NCBI GenBank assembly: GCA_050291365.1
Contig: JBNKJS010000024.1
Location: forward strand, 84,819 to 148,818
Reading direction: 5' to 3'
DNA length: 64,000 bases
Source: JAAGZL01 sp050291365
GTDB lineage: Bacteria; Pseudomonadota; Gammaproteobacteria; Chromatiales; Chromatiaceae
The notes below the pieces were generated by a model. That model was given only the letters and a program-made list of their open reading frames with translations. It was not told the origin of the DNA and searched no databases. The stretch's first letter is position 1. Each line of letters starts with the position of its first letter. A program made the translations under genes and the position numbers. This document shows, one piece after another, positions 26,966-35,422 of the stretch.

Positions 26966-28458
26966 ACAATGAGATTCTGATTGGCGGTAACGGGCGGTCA
27001 CAGGTTTCACTATTAGCTAAGACCGCAAACCGTCATGGCATGATTGCGGGGGCAACCGGAACAGGCAAGACGGTCACCCTGCAGGTATTGGCAGAGAATT
27101 TCTCAGCCATGGGGGTGCCGGTATTCTTGGCGGATGTGAAGGGTGATCTCTCTGGATTAGCTCAGTCCATAGCCATGAACGACAAGATCACTTCACGCTT
27201 GGAAACCATCGGCATCAAGGACTTTACACCGCAGGCAAATCCAACCCTGTTCTGGGACCTGTTTGGCAAGCAGGGTCATCCCATTAGAACAACCATCTCA
27301 GATATGGGGCCGCTACTGCTTTCCAGTCTGATGGAGCTGAATGATACCCAAACCGGTGTGTTGTATGCGGCTTTTGGTATTGCAGATGATAACGGCATGC
27401 TACTGTTGGATCTGAATGACCTGCGCAGCATGCTCGCATGGATGGGTGAGAATTCAAGTGAGTTGTCATCAGAATACGGTAACATCAGCAGTTCCAGCAT
27501 CGGAGCAATCCAGCGACGTCTGTTGGTGTTGGATGAGCAGGGGGCGGAAAACCTGCTGGGTGAGCCGGCACTAAATCTTAATGATCTGATGATTACAGAT
27601 TTCTCAGGACGTGGTGTGGTGAGCATCATGGATGTTACTGAACTCATGTCTAAATCACCGCGGGTCTACGCTACCTTCCTGTTATGGTTGTTGGCGGAGC
27701 TGTTTGAAAATCTGCCTGAAGTGGGTGATCCGGATAAGCCAAAACTGGTGCTGTTCTTTGATGAGGCCCATCTGCTATTTGATCGTGCGCCGCGCCCATT
27801 GCTGGATAAGATAGAGCAGGTGGTGCGTCTGATACGTTCAAAGGGTGTTAGTGTATTCTTCATTAGCCAAAGCCCCTTAGATATACCTAGTGATATCCTT
27901 GGTCAGCTTGGCGCTCGCATTCAACACGCTTTACGCGCGTTTACTCCAAAAGATAAAAAGACAGTACGGGCAGTTGCGCAAAACTTTCGTGAGAACCCTG
28001 AGCTGGATACGGAGAAGGTCATTACAGAACTTGGCACAGGCGAAGCGTTAGTCTCCGTACTGAATGAAGATGGTAGCCCAACCCCAGTAGAGCGAATCCT
28101 GATTCGTCCTCCGCAATCGCGTATAGGTCCACTTACAGCCGCGGAGCGCGATGAAGTGCTTGGGCGTTCACCTCTAAAAGGAAGATACGATACGGCGGTT
28201 GATCGTGAATCCGCCTTTGAGATGTTAAAGAAACGCACCGAAGAGGAAGAGCGGATGGAGCGTGCGGAAAAGGCGCGACTAGAGCAGGAGAAGGAGGCCA
28301 AGAAAGCTAAATCCAAAGGTAATATATGGACTGGGACCTCAGGACGTCAGGGTGTGGGGGAGGCTATCGTTAAGAGCGTAGCCCGTTCTGTCGGCAGTTC
28401 TCTTGGTCGTCAGATTATTAGGGGTGTTTTGGGGTCGTTGCTTGGTGGTAGGAAGTAG
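26962..28458 (+). CDS. HerA-like ATPase, DUF853 (YjgR) family
   Basis: The 498-residue protein has Walker A GATGTGKT at about 30-37, Walker B LVLFFDEAHLLF at about 260, and the arginine-containing region RPPQSRIGPL. A charged helix (about 415-455, KKRTEEEERMERAEKARLEQ) and a Gly/Arg-rich C-terminus follow. These are DUF853 features, related to HerA/FtsK-type hexameric ATPases, and the cellular function is not established. Translational coupling to an mscS gene through ATGA is notable. Confidence 0.88.
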   Translation: MNNEILIGGNGRSQVSLLAKTANRHGMIAGATGTGKTVTLQVLAENFSAMGVPVFLADVKGDLSGLAQSIAMNDKITSRLETIGIKDFTPQANPTLFWDLFGKQGHPIRTTISDMGPLLLSSLMELNDTQTGVLYAAFGIADDNGMLLLDLNDLRSMLAWMGENSSELSSEYGNISSSSIGAIQRRLLVLDEQGAENLLGEPALNLNDLMITDFSGRGVVSIMDVTELMSKSPRVYATFLLWLLAELFENLPEVGDPDKPKLVLFFDEAHLLFDRAPRPLLDKIEQVVRLIRSKGVSVFFISQSPLDIPSDILGQLGARIQHALRAFTPKDKKTVRAVAQNFRENPELDTEKVITELGTGEALVSVLNEDGSPTPVERILIRPPQSRIGPLTAAERDEVLGRSPLKGRYDTAVDRESAFEMLKKRTEEEERMERAEKARLEQEKEAKKAKSKGNIWTGTSGRQGVGEAIVKSVARSVGSSLGRQIIRGVLGSLLGGRK

Positions 28459-28494
28459 GGATCTGTTTTTGGTCATCCCGGCGAGGCGGTGTAT

Positions 28495-28551
28495 GGCAAG
28501 GATTATTCCTATAATCTTTTTGCATTCCTCATATACCCGTGGGTCAGATGT
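28495..28551 (+). repeat. Dispersed stem-loop repeat, copy 1
   Basis: GGCAAG, then GATTAT-TCCT-ATAATC, then TTTTTGCA and a tail ending GTGGGTCAGATGT. The outer GCAA/TTGC bases also pair, giving a stem of more than ten bases with a TCCT loop. It matches 33735-33793 over its whole length, with compensatory stem differences. It lies between the HerA-like gene and hemerythrin. Confidence 0.7.
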
Positions 28552-28645
28552 AGCGTTTATGAACCAAATGATAGACGAAAGTGCGTAGTGCGTTGAATGC
28601 CATTCAGGGTGTCCCGAAGGGTGAGGGAAGCGAATAATCTAGACT

Positions 28646-29089
28646 CTATGCCTGATTAGGGGAGAACTTCTCAAGCATCTTCGCTATCAATCCCTGGTTT
28701 AAATTATGGCGTATCTCTTTTGCGTAAAATTGATCTTCTCTCTGGATATGGGAAATCAGCCAGACCTTTAGGTCTCTCAACAACTGGCGTGATACGTCTT
28801 TCCCCTGTTTCCAATCTGATTTATAACGCGTTATACGATCAGTGAACGAATTGTGCACCATACGATGGCCTTCAGTATGTTCGTATCCGTGTTCTGCCAT
28901 CAGACTCTCCTCAAAAGAGAAGTGGGATATGCAATAACTGAATAGATTTTTAAATATAATTTCAATCTCATCACTGTTCTTGCAGGAGATTGCGTTGTCC
29001 AGCTGGTTGATATAGTCAACTATCTTCCTATGTTGTGTATCAATGACTTCAATACCAGTGTCATATGCACTATCCCATACAAAAAACAT
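28646..29089 (-). CDS. Bacteriohemerythrin
   Basis: The 147-residue four-helix protein has the full di-iron ligand set: His20 (IDTQH), His56 and Glu60 (HFSFE), His71 and His75 (HTEGH), His114 and Asp119 (HIQRED). Such proteins bind O2 reversibly for storage, delivery or sensing. It stands alone as a single domain, so it is not a receptor fusion. Confidence 0.93.
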   Translation of the reverse strand: MFFVWDSAYDTGIEVIDTQHRKIVDYINQLDNAISCKNSDEIEIIFKNLFSYCISHFSFEESLMAEHGYEHTEGHRMVHNSFTDRITRYKSDWKQGKDVSRQLLRDLKVWLISHIQREDQFYAKEIRHNLNQGLIAKMLEKFSPNQA

Positions 29090-29174
29090 GATTCTTTACA
29101 CACTCCAGAGTTATGGTTTGAGGTAAACGGGACTGACCTTGATATTAGGTTATGTTTACCCTTAAATGATCTAT

Positions 29175-29594
29175 TTATGGCTCTATCGTAGCGGATAAGT
29201 AGGTTAACTCATTTTCCTCTATGGGTAATTGAGCGCGCACAGCAATTGCATGCTGTAGGTGTTCATGAGGAACAGTTATCCAGTATTCAGGGCCGTCAGC
29301 ATTTCTTGGTTGTATTCTCTCAATCCGATTTGGAACCCCTTCCATTTGCAATTTCGTCGATATTAGACCCGCTATGCCTTTAGCAGTGTAACCTCGAAAA
29401 TACTCCCATTGCTCTTCGTTGCTCATTTTGTTGTACTTGTCGGTTATGTTGTTGGAAACACTATTGTGACAGGCTGCAAAACACTCCAATAAATTGTTTT
29501 TATAGATTCCGCGAGGATCTAGCGCGGACTGGAATAGCAATCCCGTCTGCCTGATCCCTCCACTGGAATCAACCTCTATTAAATTATAGAACAT
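29175..29594 (-). CDS. Conserved-looking protein of unknown function
   Basis: The ATG at 29594 follows AGAGGA and is preferred over a TTG at 29609. The 139-residue protein is soluble and has no signal peptide. It contains SALDPRGIYKNNLLECFAAC and ends with PEYWITVPHEHLQHAIAVRA. I do not recognise a family. It is in the same direction as hemerythrin (85 bases apart) and divergent from glgC. Confidence 0.55.
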   Translation of the reverse strand: MFYNLIEVDSSGGIRQTGLLFQSALDPRGIYKNNLLECFAACHNSVSNNITDKYNKMSNEEQWEYFRGYTAKGIAGLISTKLQMEGVPNRIERIQPRNADGPEYWITVPHEHLQHAIAVRAQLPIEENELTYLSATIEP

Positions 29595-29759
29595 TTTTCC
29601 TCTTGGCAAGGCTTTAGTTGTAGGTGAAGATGTGATTGCTTATACGCTAGGAGTACAAATACAAATAATCTGTACTAGTATTTGAATACGGCTGACAAGG
29701 TTAGCTCAGGGATCTGTACGGCCCTATCAAGAATCCGTGCGATAAGCGCAAGGCTGAAA

Positions 29760-30986
29760 ATGATCTACCCCAAGGTACTTGCCTTTGTATTGGCAGGCGG
29801 GGAAGGTACCCGTCTCCATCCACTAACCGACTTACGCTGCAAGCCGGCTATACCATTTGGTGGACGCTACCGGCTGGTGGATTTTGTTCTTAGCAATCTG
29901 GTTAATTCTCAAATATTCTCTATCTATCTGTTAGTACAGTATAAATCCCAGGCCTTAATCGAACATTTGCACAAGGCATGGGAGATGTCGCCCATGCTGG
30001 TTGAACAGTTTATTACCGAGGTTCCTCCTCAGAGGTGTGATGGGGGTAGCGAGTGGTTTCAGGGGACGGCTGATGCGGTATATCAGAACCGTTCACTGAT
30101 AGATCAACATCAGGCTGATGTGGTTTTGGTGTTTGGGTCTGACCATATCTATCGCATGGATATTCGGCAGATGTTGGATTTTCATATCAGACAGCAGGCA
30201 GATGTGACGGTTGCGGTAAAGCCCGTACCGCTAAATCAAGCTCAAAGATATGGAAATATCGAGATAGACGAGTCCGCGCGCATAATCGGCTTCCACGAGA
30301 AGCCGCAGGTAGCGGTCTCAATCCCAAGTACCCCTGACAGGGTATTGGCTTCCATGGGTAATTATATATTTCGCGCTGATGTGCTGCGCGACGCGCTAAA
30401 CGCTGTGCATTACGATGGAGGCACGGACTTTGGCCGGCATGTATTGCCATGGCTAGTAGAGAACCAACGTTCTTTGGCCTATGACATAAAGGATAATTAT
30501 GTGCCAGGGGTCAAGCCCTATGAGGAGAAGGGATACTGGTGCGATGTAGGGACTATAGGATCATACAAACAGGCACATGATGATATCCTGGGGCATGAAC
30601 CGCGCTTTGATCTGTTCAATCCAAAGTGGCCTATACGAAGCTATCGCTACGATGGTCCGGCAACCAAGGTAGGCAGACTTAATATGAATAACTGCTTGAT
30701 CGGTGCTGGTTGCCTTATTGAGGCAGCCAAGATACATAATAGCGTAATTGGCTTAGAGGTGATGATCGAGAAAAAAGTCGAGATCGAGAATTGCATCATT
30801 CTTGACTATGTGAAGATCGAGCAAGGCTGCAAGCTACGCAATGCCATCATTGACCGGTATAACGTAATTCCTATCGGAACCGAGATAGGTTTTGACACAG
30901 AGAAGGATCGTGAGATCTATTGTCTGGATGAGTCAGGTTTAGTGGTTGTGCCTTGTGGTGACAGGCTGGTGTCCAGAGTTTACTGA
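29760..30986 (+). CDS. glgC: Glucose-1-phosphate adenylyltransferase
   Basis: The product has 408 residues from the ATG at 29760, which has AAGG seven bases upstream; a TTG at 29682 would add 26 residues. Motifs are LAFVLAGGEGTRLHPLT (nucleotide binding), KPAIPFGGRYRLVDF, WFQGTADAV, VFGSDHIYRMD and YWCDVGT, then a left-handed beta-helix at the C-terminus. It makes ADP-glucose for glycogen synthesis. No other glg gene is adjacent. Confidence 0.94.
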   Translation: MIYPKVLAFVLAGGEGTRLHPLTDLRCKPAIPFGGRYRLVDFVLSNLVNSQIFSIYLLVQYKSQALIEHLHKAWEMSPMLVEQFITEVPPQRCDGGSEWFQGTADAVYQNRSLIDQHQADVVLVFGSDHIYRMDIRQMLDFHIRQQADVTVAVKPVPLNQAQRYGNIEIDESARIIGFHEKPQVAVSIPSTPDRVLASMGNYIFRADVLRDALNAVHYDGGTDFGRHVLPWLVENQRSLAYDIKDNYVPGVKPYEEKGYWCDVGTIGSYKQAHDDILGHEPRFDLFNPKWPIRSYRYDGPATKVGRLNMNNCLIGAGCLIEAAKIHNSVIGLEVMIEKKVEIENCIILDYVKIEQGCKLRNAIIDRYNVIPIGTEIGFDTEKDREIYCLDESGLVVVPCGDRLVSRVY

Positions 30987-31051
30987 GGCTGTACAGTTGG
31001 CCGCTGTCGTGAAAAGATAGAAAGCAGTAGAATCTATCAGCGACAACAACC

Positions 31052-31468
31052 ATGTTAAAGATTTCCAATAATGTCTCCATTCCCATCGAAGAAATAGAGA
31101 TATGCGCTATCCGCGCTCAGGGTGCGGGTGGACAGAATGTAAACAAGGTCTCATCTGCAGTGCATCTGCGCTTCGATGTGCGGGCATCATCTCTTCCAGA
31201 TTATTATAAGCAGCGGCTTCTGGCGTTGAGTGATAAGAGGTTGAGTAAAGATGGCATTATCGTAATCAAGGCCCAGCGTTACAGGACTCAGGAGAAGAAC
31301 AGGGAAGAGGGGTTAAATCGGTTGGTGGAGCTGATAAAGAGCGTCGGTGTCATTCGGAAAAAGCGTAAACCAACTAAGCCTACCAGGGCATCACAAAAGA
31401 GGCGTATGGACAGCAAGACCAAACGCGGTCAGACGAAATCACTACGGGGTAAGGTTTTCGATCTGTAG
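31052..31468 (+). CDS. arfB: Alternative ribosome-rescue factor ArfB (YaeJ)
   Basis: The 138-residue protein has the release-factor motif GAGGQNVNKVSS (GGQ at 26-28) and a basic C-terminal tail (about 105-138, KKRKPTKPTRASQKRRMDSK) that enters the empty mRNA channel in ArfB. Size and tail distinguish it from RF1/RF2. It hydrolyses peptidyl-tRNA on stalled ribosomes. It converges on the kinase gene with 14 bases between stops. Confidence 0.9.
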   Translation: MLKISNNVSIPIEEIEICAIRAQGAGGQNVNKVSSAVHLRFDVRASSLPDYYKQRLLALSDKRLSKDGIIVIKAQRYRTQEKNREEGLNRLVELIKSVGVIRKKRKPTKPTRASQKRRMDSKTKRGQTKSLRGKVFDL

Positions 31469-31482
31469 GTTTTGCATAATCA

Positions 31483-32757
31483 TCAGATCAAAGAAGCAAG
31501 TAAGGATGTCTGTTCCAGTCGATCGGCAAGGATTGTAAGAAGTACCTTGTTGAACGAAGTCTGCAACTGATTGGATGCCGATTGAATGGCATCTGATTTG
31601 ATCTTGATAATGATAGCGTCTGAGTTGCTGATAACGCTGGCACTTCTTGGTTTCTTCTTTCCGTGGATATAGGCCATTTCTCCAAAACACTGGCCAGTTT
31701 CAACCAGCCCAAGGAAAGAGTTGTTCTTCATTATTCTGGCTTCACCAGAGGCAAGTATAAACAGTGAGTCGCCAATCTTGCCCTCTCTGATAAGGGATCG
31801 TTCAGCCTTGAATTTGCGCCAGTTACTGATGCGTACAACCTCCCATAACTCCACATCGCTGAAGTTCTTGAAGAACTCCAGGCCTTTTAGCATGTTGAAC
31901 TGCTCTGTGTCGGAAACATTTTCCGAAGGTAGTTCAAGTTGGCCATGGGCAGCAGTTACGTCCTGTGCTATTTCACTCCAGGTTGAGTATCTGTTAGCTG
32001 GTTCTTTTGCCAGGCAGCGGTCAACAATCTTGGCCAGACACTCAGGTACCTCTGGGCGCAATATACTTAGGTGAGTAGGGTCTTCTTCCTTGATCTTGCG
32101 GATAAGCTCTGGCTGACTTTTTGCGGAAAATGGAAGACGACCGGAGAAGAGCTGATACATCACTACACCAAGTGAGTATATGTCGGTCTGGTGGTTTACC
32201 TCTTCACCGTTAATCTGTTCGGGCGACATATATGCCGGCGAACCAACAGCCTCAAGTATCTGGGTGTGGTCGGCATTTTCCATAAGTGCTGTGCCGAAGT
32301 CACTTACCTTGACATCACCTTGCTCGTCTATCAGGAGGTTGGCCGGCTTGATATCACGGTGTATTACGCCATGACGGTATGCATAATCAAGGGCGCTGCA
32401 GCATTTGAATATGATGCCGACAATATCATCGAATGGTAGCAGGGTCTTGGCTGTACAGTGCTGTTTCAGGGTATGGCCTGGAACATATTCCATCACTATG
32501 TAGTGTAGGCCGTCTTCTTTGCCTGCATCATAGACAGAAACAATGTGCGGGTGCCTTATCTTGCCGGCCAGACTAGCCTCATTCATGAACATCTTTAGAA
32601 ACTTTGATCCATTTACCGGATCGCTGAACACTGCTTGATGGGCAATCTTTATGGCTACCTTACCTCCAGTAAAGGGGTCGATTCCGAGGTAAACAGAGCT
32701 GGTAGCGCCTTTGCCGATCAGCCTTTTGATGTCAAATTTGCCTATGGTTTTACGCAT
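31483..32757 (-). CDS. Ser/Thr protein kinase with cyclic-nucleotide-binding-like domain
   Basis: The 424-residue protein has a Hanks-type kinase domain (about 8-270) with the glycine loop IGKGATSSVYLG, Lys37 in VAIK, HRDIKPANLL at 133-142, DFG at 153-155 and GSPAYMSPEQI. A C-terminal cNMP-type beta-barrel (about 290-410) contains GDSLFILASGEA and GQCFGEMAY, then PRSAS, like the phosphate-binding cassette GE-x-R-[ST]-A. It has no membrane helix. The architecture suggests a kinase controlled by a nucleotide such as cAMP, or a scaffold use of the barrel. It is ten to twenty bases downstream of the FAH gene on the same strand. Confidence 0.92.
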   Translation of the reverse strand: MRKTIGKFDIKRLIGKGATSSVYLGIDPFTGGKVAIKIAHQAVFSDPVNGSKFLKMFMNEASLAGKIRHPHIVSVYDAGKEDGLHYIVMEYVPGHTLKQHCTAKTLLPFDDIVGIIFKCCSALDYAYRHGVIHRDIKPANLLIDEQGDVKVSDFGTALMENADHTQILEAVGSPAYMSPEQINGEEVNHQTDIYSLGVVMYQLFSGRLPFSAKSQPELIRKIKEEDPTHLSILRPEVPECLAKIVDRCLAKEPANRYSTWSEIAQDVTAAHGQLELPSENVSDTEQFNMLKGLEFFKNFSDVELWEVVRISNWRKFKAERSLIREGKIGDSLFILASGEARIMKNNSFLGLVETGQCFGEMAYIHGKKKPRSASVISNSDAIIIKIKSDAIQSASNQLQTSFNKVLLTILADRLEQTSLLASLI

Positions 32758-32774
32758 CTCTATTTCCTGTATGT

Positions 32775-33590
32775 TTAGTCGCTGCCTTTTACCCTGTTGG
32801 TGAGCTGGCCAATTTTTTCGATCTCTATAGTCACCACATCTCCGTCAGATAAAAACAGTGGTGGTTTCCGTGCTACTCCTACACCTGGGGGTGTTCCAGT
32901 TAGTATAACTGTTCCTGGCATCAGGGTGCGATCGCGGCTGATTTCACTTATCAGCTTCGGGATAGAAAAGATCATGTCGCTGCTGTTTCCATCCTGCATT
33001 ACATCACCATTAAGTATGCACCTTATCTGTAGCTCCTGAGGGCTTGGTATCTCATCTGCAGTAACCAGCACCGGACCAAGTGGACAGAAGGTATCAAACC
33101 CTTTGCCACGAACCCACTGGCCCCCACCGCCATGCTTTTGCCAGCGTCTTGCGGAGACATCATTGGCACAGGTGTAGCCAAGTACATAATCCAGGGCAGA
33201 CTCAGCAGGTACATTGAGGGCGGCCTTGCCGATGATCACTGCCAGCTCAGCCTCGAAATCAACCTCTGGTCCCCATACAGAACATTTTGGTAGATTTATG
33301 CTCTCTTCCGGTCCAATTACAGCAGCTGGAGGTTTCATAAACAGGATTGGGTTTTCAGATATATCTTTGTCTTTACCGGTCTCTTTTGCATGTTCGTGGT
33401 AATTTAGGCCTATCCCTAGAATATTGCTGGGTTCCAGCGGGGCCAGAATTTTCTTAACTGATGCCAAATTACCGGTTGGTTGCAATCCATGGTAGAGATC
33501 GCCTGATAGGATTTCAGCTCTGTTGTCATCCTGAATGATGCCGTATCTGGAGGTGTTGTCTTGATCAATGAATCTGCTTATTCTCATCAT
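32775..33590 (-). CDS. Fumarylacetoacetate hydrolase-family protein
   Basis: The 271-residue protein has the FAH fold signature: GIGLNYHEHAKE, PILFMKPPAAVIGPEE, VDFEAELAVIIGK (metal-binding Glu), GYTCANDVSAR and GTVILTGTPPGVG. Family members act on 2-oxo or acylpyruvate type substrates in aromatic catabolism or as oxaloacetate/acylpyruvate hydrolases. The substrate cannot be told. ATG codons at 33590 and 33587 are both possible starts. It shares its strand with the kinase gene and is divergent from gabD. Confidence 0.88.
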   Translation of the reverse strand: MMRISRFIDQDNTSRYGIIQDDNRAEILSGDLYHGLQPTGNLASVKKILAPLEPSNILGIGLNYHEHAKETGKDKDISENPILFMKPPAAVIGPEESINLPKCSVWGPEVDFEAELAVIIGKAALNVPAESALDYVLGYTCANDVSARRWQKHGGGGQWVRGKGFDTFCPLGPVLVTADEIPSPQELQIRCILNGDVMQDGNSSDMIFSIPKLISEISRDRTLMPGTVILTGTPPGVGVARKPPLFLSDGDVVTIEIEKIGQLTNRVKGSD

Positions 33591-33700
33591 TCGCCCAGGT
33601 GATTAACCCATATCTATAACTTTATCAGAGCGCCCTATTGAAAAATGTGATGCGCTCCAGGAACCAGTGAATATATTATAGGAACTGGAGAGAAAAGTTT

Positions 33701-33726
33701 GGAAACTCTGACTAATCAGAGTTTCC
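33701..33726. repeat. Perfect 11-bp inverted repeat
   Basis: GGAAACTCTGA, CTAA, TCAGAGTTTCC. It lies between divergent genes and has no T-tract, so it could be an operator, a protein-binding palindrome or part of the neighbouring repeat element. Confidence 0.6.
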
Positions 33727-33734
33727 GCACACAG

Positions 33735-33793
33735 GGCAATGATTGTTCCTACAATCATTTTGCACCCCCCACACATCCCTGTGGGTCAGATGT
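33735..33793 (+). repeat. Dispersed stem-loop repeat, copy 2
   Basis: GGCAAT, then GATTGT-TCCT-ACAATC, then ATTTTGCA and a tail ending CCTGTGGGTCAGATGT. Compared with copy 1 at 28495-28551, one inner stem pair changes from A-T to G-C on both sides, and an outer G-T becomes T-A. This supports a conserved paired structure. Confidence 0.7.
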
Positions 33794-33905
33794 GATGCCA
33801 AAATTAGCGACGATGCGTCGTTGATTTTGCAGCAAGGTGCAAACGTATTTCTGGTCTAAAAGTTCTGGATGGACTTATTAAGACCTTCATAATAGAGACA
33901 CAACT

Positions 33906-35354
33906 ATGCAACTGAATGATAGTGAAATATTGCGCGAAGCCTGTTACATAAACGGGGAATGGGTTGATGCGGATGACGGCACAACCAGAGACATAACAAA
34001 CCCTGCCAATGGCGAGGTGCTGGCTAGAGTGCCAAATATGGGGGCGCACGAGACCAGAAAGGCCATTGAGTCAGCCCAGACCGCATTCATATCATGGCGA
34101 GAGAAAACTGCTTCCGAGAGGGCAGGGGTGTTGCGTCGCTGGTATGAACTGATGCTGGAACATAAGCAGGACCTAGCCACCATTATGACCTTAGAGCAGG
34201 GTAAGCCATTTTCCGAGTCACTGGGTGAAGTGGCCTACGGAGCATCATTCATTGAGTGGTTTGCGGAAGAGGCAAAGCGTGTGTATGGGGATACCATTCC
34301 CAGCCATCAGGCGAACAAACGGATTCTGGTTATCAAACAGCCAATTGGGGTGTGCGCTGCCATAACCCCATGGAATTTCCCCAATGCCATGATCACCAGA
34401 AAGGCCGGTGCTGCCCTGGCTGCTGGTTGTACCATGGTTGTTAAACCTGCTGGAAATACGCCACTCTCTGCCCTGGCCCTGTGTGAGCTGGCGAACCGGG
34501 CTGGCATACCGCCTGGTGTTTTAAATGTGGTCACAGGATCTGCTGTCGCTATAGGTGACGAGCTCACATCCAACCCGATTGTACGCAAGCTCTCTTTTAC
34601 CGGTTCCACCGAGGTTGGCAGAATTCTTCTGGCAAAGTGCTCAGATACCGTAAAAAAGGTCTCTATGGAGCTGGGTGGCAATGCGCCGTTTATTGTATTT
34701 GACGATGCTGATCTGGATGCAGCGGTAGAGGGGGCAATCCAGTCTAAATACCGCAACACAGGTCAGACCTGCGTCTGTGCCAACCGCTTCCTGGTGCAGG
34801 ATGGTGTCTATGACGAGTTTGCCAGAAAACTTAGCGCCGCCGTTGGCGAGATGAAGGTGGGCGATGGGATGGAGGAGGGTGTTACCCAGGGGCCCCTCAT
34901 AAATGAAGAGGCGGTTCAGAAGGTGGAACAGCATATCTCAGATGCCGTCTCTAAGGGTGCCAGCGTTCTGGTTGGGGGGGAGAGACATGAACTGGGTGGA
35001 AACTTTTTTCAACCCACTCTGATGGTAGATATGACTTCACAAATGATGGTTGCCCACGAAGAGACATTCGGCCCCGTCGCTCCCCTGTTTCGCTTCGATA
35101 GCGAGGAGCAGGCCATTGAAATGGCTAATGACACTGAGTTTGGTCTGGCCGCCTATTTCTTTAGTCAGAATCTCGGGCGGGTCTGGCGGGTGTCAGAGCA
35201 GTTGGAGTACGGCATGGTGGGGATAAACTCTGGGATTATATCTACCGCCATCGCTCCATTCGGCGGGGTAAAGCAGTCCGGTATGGGTAGAGAGGGATCT
35301 AAGTACGGTATTGAAGAGTATATGGAGATCAAATATCTATGTATGGGTATTTGA
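33906..35354 (+). CDS. gabD: Succinate-semialdehyde dehydrogenase, GabD type
   Basis: The 482-residue protein is the same length as E. coli GabD and shares its landmarks: TPWNFPNAMITRKAGAALAA, FTGSTEVGR, SMELGGNAPFIVFDDADLD with the general-base Glu, and NTGQTCVCANRF with catalytic Cys289. It oxidises succinate semialdehyde to succinate with NAD(P)+. No gabT or gabP is nearby, so the aldehyde source is unclear and glutarate semialdehyde is also possible. Confidence 0.9.
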   Translation: MQLNDSEILREACYINGEWVDADDGTTRDITNPANGEVLARVPNMGAHETRKAIESAQTAFISWREKTASERAGVLRRWYELMLEHKQDLATIMTLEQGKPFSESLGEVAYGASFIEWFAEEAKRVYGDTIPSHQANKRILVIKQPIGVCAAITPWNFPNAMITRKAGAALAAGCTMVVKPAGNTPLSALALCELANRAGIPPGVLNVVTGSAVAIGDELTSNPIVRKLSFTGSTEVGRILLAKCSDTVKKVSMELGGNAPFIVFDDADLDAAVEGAIQSKYRNTGQTCVCANRFLVQDGVYDEFARKLSAAVGEMKVGDGMEEGVTQGPLINEEAVQKVEQHISDAVSKGASVLVGGERHELGGNFFQPTLMVDMTSQMMVAHEETFGPVAPLFRFDSEEQAIEMANDTEFGLAAYFFSQNLGRVWRVSEQLEYGMVGINSGIISTAIAPFGGVKQSGMGREGSKYGIEEYMEIKYLCMGI

Positions 35355-35359
35355 TAAAC

Positions 35360-35386
35360 GGTGTGCTCACATAATGTGAGCACACC
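35360..35386. terminator. Strong inverted repeat between gabD and peroxidase gene
   Basis: GGTGTGCTCACA, TAA, TGTGAGCACACC is a perfect 12-bp stem five bases after the gabD stop and 37 bases from the end of the convergent peroxidase gene. There is no long T-tract on either side. It is probably a two-way terminator or transcript-end stabiliser. Confidence 0.6.
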
Positions 35387-35422
35387 GCAATTGTCCCTAA
35401 GAGCGATACAACCAACTGCCAA

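Larger units (their letters stand above)
33591..33905. other. Divergent intergenic region between FAH-family gene and gabD
   Basis: No gene is present in these 315 bases. They hold the perfect inverted repeat at 33701-33726 and the dispersed repeat at 33735-33793. They must also contain two divergent promoters, which I cannot place with confidence. Confidence 0.6.

Noticed and set aside
28459..28645. Short coding frame between the HerA-like gene and hemerythrin
   Set aside because: The frame at 28403-28588 overlaps the HerA-like gene and runs through the repeat; no ribosome site.
35360..35386. Operator site for gabD
   Set aside because: The palindrome lies downstream of gabD between convergent genes, so a terminator role is more likely.
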